DNA from: Ophiocordyceps camponoti-saundersi (nom. inval.)
Lineage: Eukaryota; Ascomycota; Sordariomycetes; Hypocreales; Ophiocordycipitaceae
Direction of reading: 5' to 3'
DNA length: 64,000 bases
Assembly: GCA_003339415.1 (NCBI GenBank)
Contig: PDHQ01000092.1
Coordinates: 1-64,000 of the forward strand
In this document: positions 36,630-48,410 of the stretch, piece by piece
Numbering within the stretch: the first letter of the stretch is position 1
Layout: every line of letters starts with the position of its first letter
Translations under genes and position numbers: made by a program
Notes under the pieces: model-generated
The model's input: the letters and a program-made list of their open reading frames with translations, nothing else
The model's database searches: none
Told to the model about the DNA's origin: nothing

Positions 36630-37249
36630 CTTAGTTAGGGGAATATTACGCCTTATATAATATTAATAAAGGGCTAAGGTAAGGGTATAATAAAGGTATA
36701 TAACCTTAATCTTATTAGCTTATTTAGTATTATTTATTAAAGTAAGCTTAGCTTTAAAATAAACGAGGAAGTTAAAAAAGGACTTAGAAGCGCTTTATAT
36801 AAGGTATTTAAGCTTTATTATAACTATCTAGCGCTAATATAAGTTAGTAAATATAATATTAAAGTAACTTAGGAAATAGTTAAGGTTATACTTATATTTA
36901 GTACTTTACTTAAAAAATAAGGCTACCTTAGCCTAAATTATAAAAAATAAATATTAATATAAAAATACTTATAAATTATAAGCGGTACCGATAAAGGCCT
37001 AGTTTACTTATAGCTTATAAAATATAAAGAAGCGCTATATTAAAAAGAAGTTCTTATCGTTATTAAATAGCAAGCTAAGAGGTAGCGGCTTATAATAAAG
37101 TTATAACTACTATTACCTTAAGAGTTATATAAATTAGTACTATTAGTATATAAAGCTTTAAAGCTCCGCGATAATAGCTTACTACTCTAAAAGCTAGGCG
37201 ATAATAGCTTATTAAATATTAAGGTTATTTATAATTAAAGTTATTTTAT
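36630..37249 (+). pseudogene. B internal region, 3' end
   Basis: 620 bp between copia D and the B 3' LTR. This is the remaining downstream part of B, without an open frame or a motif I recognise, and no clear polypurine tract before the LTR. Only its position between two well-defined boundaries identifies it. Confidence 0.6.
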
Positions 37250-37498
37250 TATAAAGGTCTTATACTTTTTAATATTTATAAAAAACTAACTTTATTAATA
37301 TAGAATAACTAAAGAGGTTTTAAAATATATATAGTATATATACTTAGGGTTATAGTTTATATATAGCCCGCGCCTATCCTACGCGCGGCGCTAACTAATT
37401 ATATATACTTATATATACCCCGCGCTTATTATACGCGCGGACTTAACTAAGCACCTTTACGTAACTTAGCTATTCGGGCGCAGCCCGAATCCCTTATA
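37250..37498 (+). repeat. B 3' LTR (uninterrupted)
   Basis: 249 bp, tataaagg...cccttata. It contains the intact site ttatacgcgcgg into which C inserted in the other LTR. Confidence 0.92.
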
Positions 37499-38822
37499 AA
37501 GAGAGAGAAAGGCCGGTATATATAAAGCTTTAGTTTATAAACTTTTAAAGTTAAGTAATATATATATCCTTTACTTAATCTTATACTACTTTTATTTTAA
37601 AGTAAAGTTAGCTATACTTAAAGTAAAACTTTTAATAAAAAAAATAATAATATAGTTTTTTTCTATAAGTTATAAAGTAAGCAGATTTACTTTTTATATA
37701 TAAAGTAATAAAATATTTATTATATTATAGCTTTATTATATAATATTTAGTAATATATTTAAATTAGTAATATTTAAAATATTACTAAAGTTAGACTTTT
37801 AGCGTATATAGTTTAATATTAAAAATCTCCGCTTATATTATTAAGCTTTTATTATAAATTAATTTTATATCCGCTATATTATTAATAATAATTATTAGAA
37901 AATTTTACTAAGTTTTAAAATAGTATTTTTTTATATATAATTATATTATTAAAACTTTATTTAATAATTTAATTTTTTTCTAAAAAGCTTTCTTATTACT
38001 TTATTATAAAGCTTACGCTAGTATTTTTTTTATAATAAAAGTATAATTTTTACTAATTAAGCGTACCTTTTCTTTAAAAATAATATAAAGCTACCTTAAA
38101 TTAGATTAAAGCTTATAAATAATATCTTAAAATATTACTATAATATTACCGCTAAGTAATTTCTTTATTATAAAAGCTTAGCCTTACTTATAAAGTTTAT
38201 AGTTAATACTTATTATAATTATTTTAAGGCTTTAAACTTAAAGTAAAATAGCTATAAAATTAAACTAAATTATAAGCTATTACTTATATTATTTAGGAAT
38301 TTACTTTTTAATAATTTTCTCTAGCGCTCTAGCTATAATTATAGCTTATATTAAAAAAGTTCCGCTCCCCTTAAAGCTATAAAAAAAGAGGAAACCGCGG
38401 CTATAATAGCTAAGAAGATATTACTAACTAATAAAGTTAGAATAAAGGGGGCACCTCCCTAAACCCTCTTAAACTCCGCTACTTATTCGATAATTACTTA
38501 TATAAAAATAAAGGCGTTTTTTAAAATAATCTTATTAATATTTACTTTAGCTTTTAATAAAGTAATAAGTATAGTAAACTCTTAAGTTTAAGATTATTAT
38601 AATTTAAAGTAAAATTATATTCTAAGTAAAATATTTTCGCGGTTATAATTAACTTATATAGCGTTACCCTCCCTTTTAAAGTTATTTTAAGCGTAGCTAG
38701 CTATTATTATAAAGTAATAAAGGGAGTAGAGTTTACTTATAATATAAGAATAAAAAGTTTATATTTATATTATTATAAGCGTAAAGTTTGTAAAATATAT
38801 AAAAAATATTAAGCTTAAGTTA

Positions 38823-39236
38823 TATAGTTACTTATATTTTTTTTAAATATTTTTTATATCTTATAAGCTTTTTAGTTAATATTATCTTTTTTTATTAGTA
38901 ATTTAAATTTCTTATTATTAATAATATATTATTTTTTCCTAATAAGGCCTAAGTTATTATAATTAGAAACTAGATAGGAAGTAATAATATTAACTATTTT
39001 ACTATTTATAAAAGAGGCTTTTCTTATTCCTTTTCTTTTCCTTACTTTTTAAAGTAGTTTTTTATAATATAACTTTCTTTTTTATAAAAGAAGTAAATAA
39101 TAAGCTTTAAGAATACTATATTTAAATTTATAAAGTCTCCTTAATTAGTAAGGTTTTTCTTATTTTTTTATAACTTTTATTAATATAAGAAAAGGTATTT
39201 TTATTTCCTTATTTTTATTACTTTTTTTTAAATAAT
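38823..39236 (-). pseudogene. G gag segment between A-2/3 and A-6
   Basis: Continuation of G after the A-2/3 insertion, assigned by the 16-bp TSD on its left and the 15-bp TSD of A-6 on its right. It should encode the part of gag downstream of the core. No motif visible. No other feature seen. Confidence 0.65.
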
Positions 39237-39251
39237 TAATTATTAATTTTA

Positions 39252-41104
39252 ACTTTTATATATCTTACGGACTCTACGCTTATAGCGATATAAATATAAA
39301 CTTCTTATTCTTATATTATAAGCGGACTTCGCTCCCTTTATTACCTTATAGTAATAGCTAGTTATACTTAAAGTAACTTTAAGGGGGAGGGCGATATTAT
39401 ATAAGTTAATCGTAACTACGAAAAATTAATACTTAGAATATAGCTTTACTCTAAATCGTAGTAATTTTAAACTTAAAAGTTTACTATACTTATTACTTTA
39501 TTAAAAGCTAAAGTAAATATTAGTAAGATTATTTTAAAAAACGCCTTTATTTTTATATAAATAATAATTAAATAAGTAATAAAATTTAAAAAAGTTTAGA
39601 GAGGTGCCTTTTTTATTTTAACTTTATTAATTAGTAATATTTTCTTAGCTATTATAGCTATAGTTTCTTTTTTTTTATAGCTTTAAAAAGAGCGGATTTT
39701 TTTTAATATAAGCTATAATTATAGCTAAAGCGCTAAAAAAAACTATTAAAAAGTAAATTTTTAAGTAATATAAATAATAGCTTATAATTTATTTTAATTT
39801 TATAGCTACTCTACTTTAAATTTAAAGCCTTAGAATAATTATAATAAATATTAATTATAAACTTTCTAAATAAAGCTAAGCTTTTATAATAAGGAAATTA
39901 CTTAATAATAATATTATAATAATATTTTAAAATATTATTTATAAGCTTCGGTTTAATTTAAAATAGCTTTATATTATTTTCGGAGAAAAGGTATATTTAA
40001 CTAATAAAAGTTATACTTTTATCGTAAAAAAGGTATTAGCGTAAGCTTTATAATAAAATAATAAGAAAGCTTTTTAGAAAAAAAATAAGTTATTAAATAA
40101 AATTTTAATAACATAACTATATATAAAAAGATATTATTTTAAAACTTAGTAAAATTCCCTAATAATTATTATTAATAATATAATAAATATAAACTAAATT
40201 TATAATAAAAATATAATAATATAAGCGGAGATTTTTAATACTAAACTATATATATTAAAAGTTTAACTTTAGTAATATTTTAAATATTACTAACTTAAAT
40301 ATATTATTAAATATTATATAATAAAGCTATAATATAATAAGTATTTTATTATTTTATATATAAAAGGTAAATTCGCTTACTTTATAGCTTATAGGAAAAA
40401 ACTATATTATTACCCTTTTTATTAGAGGTTTTATTTTAAGTAAAGTTAACTTTATTTTAAAATAAAAATAGTATAAGACTAGGCGAAGGATATATATATT
40501 ACTTAACTTTAAAGGTTTATAAACTAGAATTTCGTATATATCGCCCTTTTTTCCTCTCCGGCGCTAACTAGAAACTAATAATAGCTAAGGTAAAAATATT
40601 AAAAAGCGAATATAATAATACCCCCTCCTTTATACTTATCCGCGGCTTTATTATAATAATCCGGCTATTTTTTAAGATTAGCTATTATAAGGTTTATTAT
40701 AAGATAGTAAAACCTTTATATATTTTAAAACTATATTAATAAGGCCTTAATAAATTAGATTATTAAAGCTATTTTAATTAAATATAAAGATTTAGTTTAT
40801 AATAATAATAATAGCTAAGAGTATAAGTAAGCTATATAAACTTTATATTAAACTTAGTTTATATATATTTTTACTATTACGGAGTCTATTTTAAGGGAAA
40901 TATTAGCTTTTAAATTATTAGTTATTACTTAACTTATTAAATATATAAAGTGCTAGGTATAAGCGGGGTCTAACCCGAAGCTAAGGTAACGCTTAAGGGG
41001 AGAGTTTTATTTTAAGTTTTTTAGTTTTTCCCCCTCTTAGAATATATATAGGATAGTTTTAAGCTATATAAGGCGTAGTAGCGTATAAATTATTATTATT
41101 ATTA
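39252..41104 (+). mobile_element. A-6: family A copy in opposite orientation
   Basis: 1853 bp, inverted relative to the other five copies. It starts acttttatatatcttacgg and ends in att repeats (about 41088-41104). Flanked by a perfect 15-bp TSD TAATTATTAATTTTA (39237-39251, 41105-41119). The presence of the same tail and the same 5' end in the reverse orientation shows that both ends are defined by the element, not by the target. Confidence 0.9.
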
Positions 41105-41119
41105 TAATTATTAATTTTA

Positions 41120-41552
41120 ATAATAAAGGCTATATAAGTAAATAGTTTATTAGGCTTATTTAACTTATATAATTTATTTTTAACTTTATCTTTTAGTTTT
41201 ATATAAAAGATAGCTATAAAGGCTTTATTTTCTTAGTCTAACTTACTAGTTATTTATTTAAATTTAGTAGCGTAGCTAGAAGTAGCCTCTTTTTACTATA
41301 AAGTTTTTAATTTATATTTTATAATTCTAGCTTCGTTTTATAAGCTAAAAACTTGCTATAATTTTTCTTTAAATTAATTAAAGCTAGTAAAAATAAGCTT
41401 TATTTTTTCTTTTTAATTATTAATAAGTCCTAAATAGTTTTTTAATATAAGTTTAAACGAATTTAAAGCTATATTTTCAAAGTAGATAAAAGTATATATT
41501 ACCTTTTATAAGTTTTTTAAAAAAAGCAGAAAAATAAAGCTTAAAATTAGCC
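41120..41552 (-). pseudogene. gag: G gag core relic
   Basis: On the - strand the relic reads FTSFNQFKEKLQQVF, then QQKEATSSYATKFKQITSKL, then KAFIAIFYIKLKDKVKNKLY. This is the retrotransposon gag core seen in fungal gypsy elements (the 'yaxxFxxxaxxlxW...FxxGLkdxvkdel' pattern). It lies upstream of protease in the reassembled G, as expected for gag, sandwiched between A-6 and A-4. Stops are TAA/TAG at former Gln codons. Confidence 0.8.
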
Positions 41553-41565
41553 TTAATATTAATTA

Positions 41566-43438
41566 TAATAATAATATTATTACGCTAATATACCCCGTAT
41601 AGCTTAGAACTATCTTATATATATTCTAAAAGGGGGAAAAACTAAAGAATTCTAGGGTAAAACCCTCCCCTTAAGCGTTACCTCGGCTTCGGGTCGGACT
41701 ACGCCTATACCTAGCACTCTATATTTTTAATAAGTTAGGTAATAACTAATAACTAAGGAAGCCGATATATCCCCCGGAACGGAGCCCGCGGTAATAAGTA
41801 TACGCGTAATCTAAGTTTAGTACGGAGTCCGTATAGCTTACTTATCTTCCTAGCTATTATTATCGCTATAAACTAAGTCCCCGCGCTTAATTAAGGCGGC
41901 CTTAATAATCTAATTAATCGAGGCCCGATTAATACGGCTAAGGAATATATAAAGGTTTTACTAGCTTATAATAAACCCTATAATAGCTAATCTTAAAAAG
42001 CGGCTTAATTATTATAGCGGAGCCGCGGATAAGTTTAGAGAGGGGGTTAGAGGCGGAGCTACTATATTCGCTTTTTAATATTTTTACTTTAGCTATTACT
42101 AAACTCCAGTTAGCGCTAGAGGGGGAGGAGGGGCGGTATATATAAAATTCTAATCTATAAATTTTTAAAATTAGGAAATATAAGTATCCTTCGCCTAGTC
42201 CTACGCTACTCTTATCTTAAGGTAAAGTTAACTTTACCTAAGGTAAATCCCCTAATAAAGAGAGTAATAGTATAGTTTTTTTCCGTAAGCTATAAGGTAA
42301 GCTAACTTACTCTTTATATACGGAGAGGCGGAGTACCGGCTATATTATAGCTTCGCTATATAGTATTTAGCGATATATCTAAGCTAGTAATATTTAAAAT
42401 ATTACTAAAGTTAGACTTTTAATATATAAGGTTTCGCGTTAAAGATTTCCGCTTATATTATTATATTTTTATTATAAATTTAGTTTATATCTACTACGTT
42501 ATCGATAATAACTATAAAAAAACTCCGCTAAGTCCTTAAATAATATCTTTTCGTATATAGTTATATTACTAAAACCTTATTCGAAAACTTAAGCTTTTTC
42601 TAAAAAGCTTCCTTACCGCTTTATTATAAGGCCTACGCCGGTACCCCTTTTATAATAAGAGTATAACCTCCGCTAATTAAGCGTACCTTTTCTCTAAAAG
42701 CGGCGTAAAGCTACCTTAAATCGGACCGGAGCTTATAGATAATATCTTAGAAAATTACCGTAATATTACTGCTAGGTAGTTTCCTTATTATAAAAGCTTA
42801 GCCTTACTTACGAAGTTCGTAGTTAATATTTATTATAGTTACCTTAAGGCCTTAGACTTAAAATAATATAGCGATAAAGTTAAAGCAAATTATAAGCTAA
42901 TACTTATATTACCTAGGAACTTATTTCTTAATAGTTTTCTCTAATATTTTAGCTATAATTATAGCTTATATTAAAGGAGTTCCGCTCCCTCCGGAGCTAT
43001 AGAAAGGAAAGGAAACCGCGGCCGTAATAGCTAAGGAGATATTACTAACTAATAGAGTTAAAGTAAAAAGGGCGCCTCCCCGGACTTTTTTAAACTCCGC
43101 TACTTATTCGATAATTACCTATATAAAAACTAAAGCGTCCCCCGAAATAATCTTACTAATACTCGCCTTAGCTTCTAATAAGGTAAGAGGTATAGTAAAT
43201 TTTTAGGTTTAAGTTTACTACGATTTAGAGTAAAGCTATATTTTAAGTAAAAAATTTTCGTAGTTATAATTAACTTATATAGCGTCGCCCTCCCCCCCGG
43301 AGTCGCTCCGGGCGCGGCTTAAGGCTATCGCTATAAGGTAACGGAAAGAGCGGAGTCCGCTTATAATATAAGAATAAAGGGTCCGTATCCGCGTCGCTAT
43401 AAGCGCGGAGTCCGTGAAATATATAAAAGTTAGTTACT
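41566..43438 (-). mobile_element. A-4: family A copy, least RIPed
   Basis: 1873 bp with a 13-bp TSD TTAATATTAATTA (41553-41565, 43439-43451). It retains clearly more G+C and CpG than A-1, A-2/3 or A-5 (for example gcgcggagtccgtg at 43402-43415) and is the best template for reconstructing the family. On the - strand the tail-proximal third (about 41610-41990) contains a frame with only TAA/TAG stops; conceptual pieces are LVYSDNNS and GVVRPEAEVTLKGRVLP. On the + strand an equally sparse-stop frame exists, so coding is not established. Confidence 0.9.
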
Positions 43439-43451
43439 TTAATATTAATTA

Positions 43452-43567
43452 AAAACGCTTATAAATTATTATCTTTCTTATTATAATATTTAAGTTTTAA
43501 AACCTTACTAATATTTATTACTAGTTTAAGATTATTAGTAATATAAGAGGATATAAGGGTTTATATA
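43452..43567 (-). other. G 5' leader between A-4 and the minisatellite
   Basis: Short single-copy stretch of G upstream of gag, assigned by the A-4 TSD on one side and the array on the other. No motif seen. Confidence 0.6.
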
Positions 43568-43781
43568 TTAAATATATTAGATATATTAGATATATTAGAT
43601 ATATTAGATATATTAGATATATTAGATATATTAGATATATTAGATATATTAGATATATTAGATATATTAGATATATTAGATATATTAGATATATTAGATA
43701 TATTAGATATATTAGATATATTAGATATATTAGATATATTAGATATATTAAATATATTAAATATATTAGATATATTATATA
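43568..43781. repeat. 9-bp minisatellite (TTAGATATA)n in the G leader
   Basis: About 23 head-to-tail copies of ttagatata, almost all identical, with a few ttaaatata variants at both ends. The hAT element inserted at its right border; the array resumes for about two units after the right TSD (51729-51765). It lies in the G leader between 5' LTR and gag. Its homogeneity contrasts with the heavily mutated surroundings. Confidence 0.95.
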
Positions 43782-43980
43782 TAGGGTTTAAAATTAGTTA
43801 GTAACTTTTTAGTCTTTTTTTAGTTAGTCCGGGCTAACTAACTAAAGTCCCTATTTTTAGGGACTAAGTTAGTTACTAACTAACTAAAGTCCTTATAGTA
43901 ACTAATTTTAGTTAGTTACTTTTAGTCTTTAGTTAGTTACTAACTAACTAAAGACTAAAAAATTAGTTACTAGCGTTAAT
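43782..43980. repeat. hAT-2 left TIR and subterminal palindromes
   Basis: TIR at 43782-43797 followed by interlocking copies of actaactaactaaag and its complement, including a long near-perfect palindrome centred near 43935. Matches 335-526 in reverse. Confidence 0.88.
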
Positions 43981-46200
43981 TTTTTTTTTATATTTTTAAA
44001 AAAAACCTTATTAAAAGCGCTTCTAAATAGTACTTTTTTATAATTTTAGCTATTTTACTTATTTTTTAATAAAAGGTTAAAGATAAGATTTTTTAAAAAA
44101 TATTTTTTAAAAATATTACTTAGAAAAAAAAACCTTAGTAGATTATATAATAGTAAGTAATAATCTAAAAAAATAAATAGGTATTATTATAGCTAAAAAC
44201 CACTTTTTTATAATTTTATCTATTTTCTTATAATTATTATAAAAATGTTAATAAAAAAAATATAGTTACTTTAAGAATTTATTATAAGTATAGAATAAAA
44301 TTATTTTAAAAGCTTTTAAGGCTTATATTACTTTTAATATTTTATCTTATAAGGGTCTAAATTTTTTCTATTTTTAAATAAATTATAAAAAAAAATAATA
44401 AATATTTTACTTACTACCTTATACTAAGTATTAAAAATACTAACATTTATTTTAAAAGCTTAATTAAAAGAAATAAATAATATAAAAACTTAGTAAAGAA
44501 GAAAAAGGTCTCCTTTATATAATATTTTTTTCTTAAGTTATTAAGCTTATTATAGCCTTAGTTATAAATTATTTTTTATTTTTTACCTTTTTTTCCTTAC
44601 TAAGTTATTATAATAAACTAGCTATAAGTACTTATATACTTATTTAATTACTAAGCAAACTGCTTAGTAAAATCTACGATAAAAGATTATATAAGCGGAT
44701 AATATTACTTATATTAGTAAGCTACCTAAATAAGGTATAAAATACTAATATTTAAATATTTAAATATTTTATATAAATACTTAATAAAAGTATTTCGATT
44801 ACCTAAGCGGATTTCCTATTTAGGAAATCTTATATAATATATACTTAGTAATACCTTAGTATCTTATAAGTACTAGGTACTTATATTATTAAGCTTTAAA
44901 GCGTATAAAAAAGTATTAAGACTTTAAAGCTACTTCTCTTAATACTTAATAAAATATATAGCTTTAATAAGCTTAGCCGAGCTTAGCCGAGATTAGCCGG
45001 ACTACCCTATACCTAATCGGACTTACCGGAGATATCGGAGATAAGCGGACTTAACGATAAGTATAGCAATTAGGAAGTTATATAGCGATCGAAAAAGAGA
45101 TAAGCTTTTAAGCTTTTATTCGCTATAGAAAAGCGGGGTAAAAGCGGGGTAAAAGCGGGGTAGATAAGAATATAGAATCTTACTCGCTAAGAGAAGCGGG
45201 GTAAAAGTAGGTCTTAGTTTCTAGAAGTTTCTACTAGCTTTTATAGAATTAATAAGCGAAGGAAGGAAAAGGTTTATATAAGGAGGCTTTCCCTCCCTCT
45301 TTTTCCTTTCCTTTTCCTCTTCCTTCCTTAAGCTTTTAATTCTAGAAAAGGTTTTAAGTTTTAAGAAACGTTTTACCTTAATTTTTAGAATTAGTAATTA
45401 ATAATTATCTTTTTATTTATATTATTTAATCCTTCCTTTATTAGTAAGCGTAAGAAGTAATACTTTTAATATTTCTTATTTCTTATTAATAATAAAAGCT
45501 TCCTATCGCCTTAAAAGAGTCTAAAGCGAAAATACCCTTCTTACTAACCTTAGTACTAACCTCGTATAATAAGGCTTAGCTAGAATTAAGGGCTTTATTT
45601 AGTAGTAAGGTTAGGAGGAAGGAAATCGGACTTTTTATCTTTTTATTACTTATTTACTTATCTTATCTTAGATAAGAAGATAAGAGATAAAAAAGGTAAG
45701 GTTTATAATAGTTATTTTTTAATATAGTAAACTTAGATACGGATAAAATTTTTATTTTTAATAAAGATAACTTCTTTAATAATAAGGTTAAACTTATAAA
45801 TTAAATCTATTTAAGTAATAGATTTTTTATTATATCTTATAAGATTTTTTACTTAAAATTAAAACTATTAATTCACTTTTATTTATATTATTAACCTTAA
45901 GAGACTTCTCTTATTTAAATAAAAGATTTAATAAAAAAGCTAATAGTAGCTATAAAATTATAAAAAAAATATAGCTTATAGCTTTAAAAAATATATAACT
46001 TTTTACCCCTTTAATTTCCTTTTTATATCTCTTTATATCTTTTTTATAAAATATATTAAACTTAGGGAATAAGTAGCTACTTTATATAATTACTCTTTAA
46101 ATTTAAATAATACTATATTAACTTAGAAATAAACCTTAATAAAAATATAAGTAAGTTTTTTAAGCTATAATAAAGTTTTTTCTATTTTTTAATTATATTT
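43981..46200 (+). other. hAT-2 left non-coding region
   Basis: About 2.2 kb without any coding signal. The outer 100 bases match hAT-1. The interior contains short repeats gcttagccga (44976-44998), an 11-bp tandem repeat (45129-45162) and a TATA-like ggtttatataagg followed by CT-rich sequence (45271-45325), which could be a promoter. Nothing else recognised. Confidence 0.6.
45129..45162. repeat. 11-bp tandem repeat (AAAAGCGGGGT)3
   Basis: Three perfect units in a row, with a fourth degenerate one near 45193-45204 (agaagcggggt). GC-rich and free of CpA, so RIP could not erode it. Confidence 0.85.
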
Positions 46201-46203
46201 TAT

Positions 46204-46910
46204 CTTACCCTATACCTTTTTTTAAATTCCCTAAGTTATAAAAAGTACTTTACCCCGCGGTAGCTACGCCGCGCGTAACGTACCTATTTTAGTAAGCAGT
46301 AGAAATATATTTTTATTTCCTTTAAGAATTTATTTAAAATGGATATAAAATAGCTAAAATTATAAAAAAAAACCTAATATAGCTAAGGCTATAAAGAATC
46401 TTATATTTTTTTCCCTATCTTTTTACTACTTTTTTCTAGTTTTTTCTTTAAGTTAATATAAATAAGCTCTTTATACCTACCCCTCTTTATAAGCAATACG
46501 AGGTTTTAAGTAGACCTTTAAACTTTGCTACTAAAAAATATTCTAAAAATATAAGGAAGGTATATTTACGAAAAGTGGGTCTATAACTAGATACGCGGCG
46601 TAAGGCGCTTTTCTAAGCTAATTACTAAGTACCCTTACCTATTTTCCTTATATTTAGAAAAATTTTTAAAGTTTTAAGTTTTTTTCTTTAACTTTATAGT
46701 TATATATAATAACTTATATATATTATAACTTTAATCTGCTCTATAATATTCTATAAACAAGCTTTAAAGATAAAAAGAGTATCTTTAAGAAGCTTTTTTC
46801 TCGAAGAATACGATAAACCTAACCGCTTTTAGCCTAGTGCCCTTAATCTCTTAAGATATCTAACTTAAACTCTATGACTTCGATTATTACCTAGGGAGAG
46901 TCTATTTTAC
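46204..46910 (+). repeat. hAT-2 internal duplication, unit 1 (promoter and first codons)
   Basis: About 700 bp closely matching 47710-48410. Both contain accccgcgg-agctacg-cgcgtaacg, ggcgtaaggcgcttttctaa and, at the end, a region aligned with the transposase start. In unit 1 the start codon is ata (46854-46856, RIP form of ATG or ancestral), followed by codons resembling the transposase N-terminus and the shared tagggagag. Confidence 0.85.
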
Positions 46911-47240
46911 CTAAAATACCTCCTCCTACTTCTATTCCTTAACGTAAGCTACCTAAAAAGCTTTCTTAATTTTAATTAAAAAATACTAATTATTTTTAGC
47001 TATTTATTATTTATAGAGAATAATTACGCGTATTAAAGTATAATATACTATTCGATTATTTCCTTTTCCTAGGAAAATGAGTAAAAGGAAAGAAAAAAGG
47101 CAAAAAAAACTATAAAGGTATAAAAAAAAGCTTATAAAAAAGCTAGAAAATTAGCGGAAAAAGTCGGGGAGCCTTATTATAACGAAGAACCTTAAGATAA
47201 TAAAAAGCTAGATTAGAAATAGTATATAGAATAGTTTAAT
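46855..47240 (+). pseudogene. Possible second small gene of hAT-2 (Lys-rich)
   Basis: Downstream of duplication unit 1 there is a short relic frame whose first residues resemble the transposase N-terminus (MSDFN-like). It is followed, after an apparent intron-like AT-rich stretch (46970-47035), by a very Lys-rich segment beginning MSKRKEKRQKK at 47078. It would encode a small basic protein separate from the transposase. Accessory ORFs of unknown role are known in some hAT elements; here homology is not established. It could also be a non-functional by-product of the duplication. Confidence 0.4.
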
Positions 47241-47709
47241 AAAATTATTTATTAATAACTTATTAGTATAATAGTTACTTTCTTATTTTCTTATTAGTAT
47301 TTTTGAAAAAAAAACTTTAAAAATAATTTTTATATTTTATATCTTATAAGCTTTATATATATATTTTTTATAGAATTTATTTAAAAGTAATTATTAGTTT
47401 TAAAAATACTTTTTATTATATAAAGAATAATTATTTACTTATAACTTACTAAAAAGTAAGTATTACTTTTTAAAAAAATAATACTAATTTTTATTATAAT
47501 ATAGCTTATTTTAATTTTTTTTTAAAATTTTTCCCTATTTAAGCTAGCGTTTTAAAAATATATTTTTATAGAAAATATAATATATATATTATTAATATTC
47601 TTACTTTATTTTTTAAATACGCTATAAGTAAGAAATATAATATAATAAAAATCTATTTAGGAAGCTTTTTAACTAAAATATTATAAATTACTTTTACTCT
47701 TTTTTTTTA
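47241..47709. other. hAT-2 spacer between the two duplicated units
   Basis: 470 bases of AT-rich non-coding sequence. I see no coding, tandem repeat or element end in it. Confidence 0.6.
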
Positions 47710-48410
47710 CTTACCCTTTATATTTTTTTTAAATTCCCTAAGTTATAAAGAGTACTTTACCCCGCGGCAGCTACGCGGCGCGTAACGTACCTACTTTAGT
47801 AAGCAGTAGAAATATATTTCTATTTCCTTTTAGAATTTATTTAAAATAGATAATAAATAGCTAAAATTATAAAAAAAAACCTAATATAGCTAAAGCTATA
47901 AGGAGTCTTATATCTTTTTTCCCCACTTTTTTATTACTTTTTTCTAGTTTTTTCTTTAAGTTAATATAAAAGAGCTCTTTATACCTACCCCTTTTTATAA
48001 GCAATACGAGGTTTTAAGTAAACCTTTAAACTTTACTACTAAAAAATATTCTAAAAATATAAGGAAAGTATATTTACGAAAAGTAGGTCCACGACTAGAT
48101 ACGCGGCGTAAGGCGCTTTTCTAAGCCGATTACTAAGTACCCTTACTTATTTTCCTTATATTTAGAAAAATTTTTAAAGTTTTAAGTTTTTTTCTTTAAC
48201 TTAATAATTATATATAATAACCTATATATATTATAACTTTAATCTACTTTATAATATTCTATAAATAAGCTATAAAGATAAAAAGGGTATCTTTAAGAAG
48301 CTTTTTTCTCGAAGAATATAATAGACCTAAATACTTTTAGCCTAGTCCCCCATATCTCTCTCAAAATGTCCGACTTTAACTATACGCCTTCGATTGCCTC
48401 CTAGGGAGAG
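47710..48410 (+). repeat. hAT-2 internal duplication, unit 2 (transposase promoter)
   Basis: Second copy of the 700-bp unit, directly upstream of and overlapping the start of the transposase pseudogene. The ATG at 48366-48368 is intact here. Confidence 0.85.

Larger units (their letters stand above)
17517..37498 (+). mobile_element. Element B: LTR retrotransposon carrying copia C and copia D
   Basis: Two 249-bp LTRs, the left one split by C (17517-17702 plus 23790-23852), the right one intact (37250-37498). LTR ends read TATAAAAG...CCCTTATA, RIP forms of TGTAA...TTACA. The flanking A sequence shows a 4-of-5 TSD (aaaag/aagag). Without C and D the element is about 6.9 kb. A TATA box followed by a CT-rich leader at 23930-23970 supports + orientation. 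A second copy at 61218-64000 is continuous across the C insertion site. Coding content is long degenerate frames without a domain I recognise. Confidence 0.85.
16956..38806 (-). mobile_element. A-2/3: family A copy split by element B
   Basis: The two halves, 16956-17516 and 37504-38806 (561 + 1303 = 1864 bp), together make one full-length A copy. Flanks carry a perfect 16-bp TSD TATTAAGCTTAAGTTA (16940-16955, 38807-38822). The left half carries the (taa)n end and the right half the aaatatataaaa end. The break lies after gttagcgcta, where the other A copies are continuous. The 20 kb in between are element B and its own insertions. Confidence 0.9.

Noticed and set aside
43568..43781. CRISPR-like regular repeat
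   Set aside because: Units are 9 bp, head to tail, with no spacers: an ordinary minisatellite in a eukaryotic retroelement.
43774..43800. Telomere-like tagggttta / taaaccct words at 515-526, 43782-43790 and 51715-51728
   Set aside because: Only single units occur, in inverted orientation at both ends of a hAT element with an 8-bp TSD. They are the terminal inverted repeats, not telomeric DNA.
46855..47240. Unit 1 of the hAT duplication as a separate nested hAT copy
   Set aside because: There are no TIRs or TSDs around it and the duplicated segment ends within the first exon, so an internal duplication is the simpler reading.
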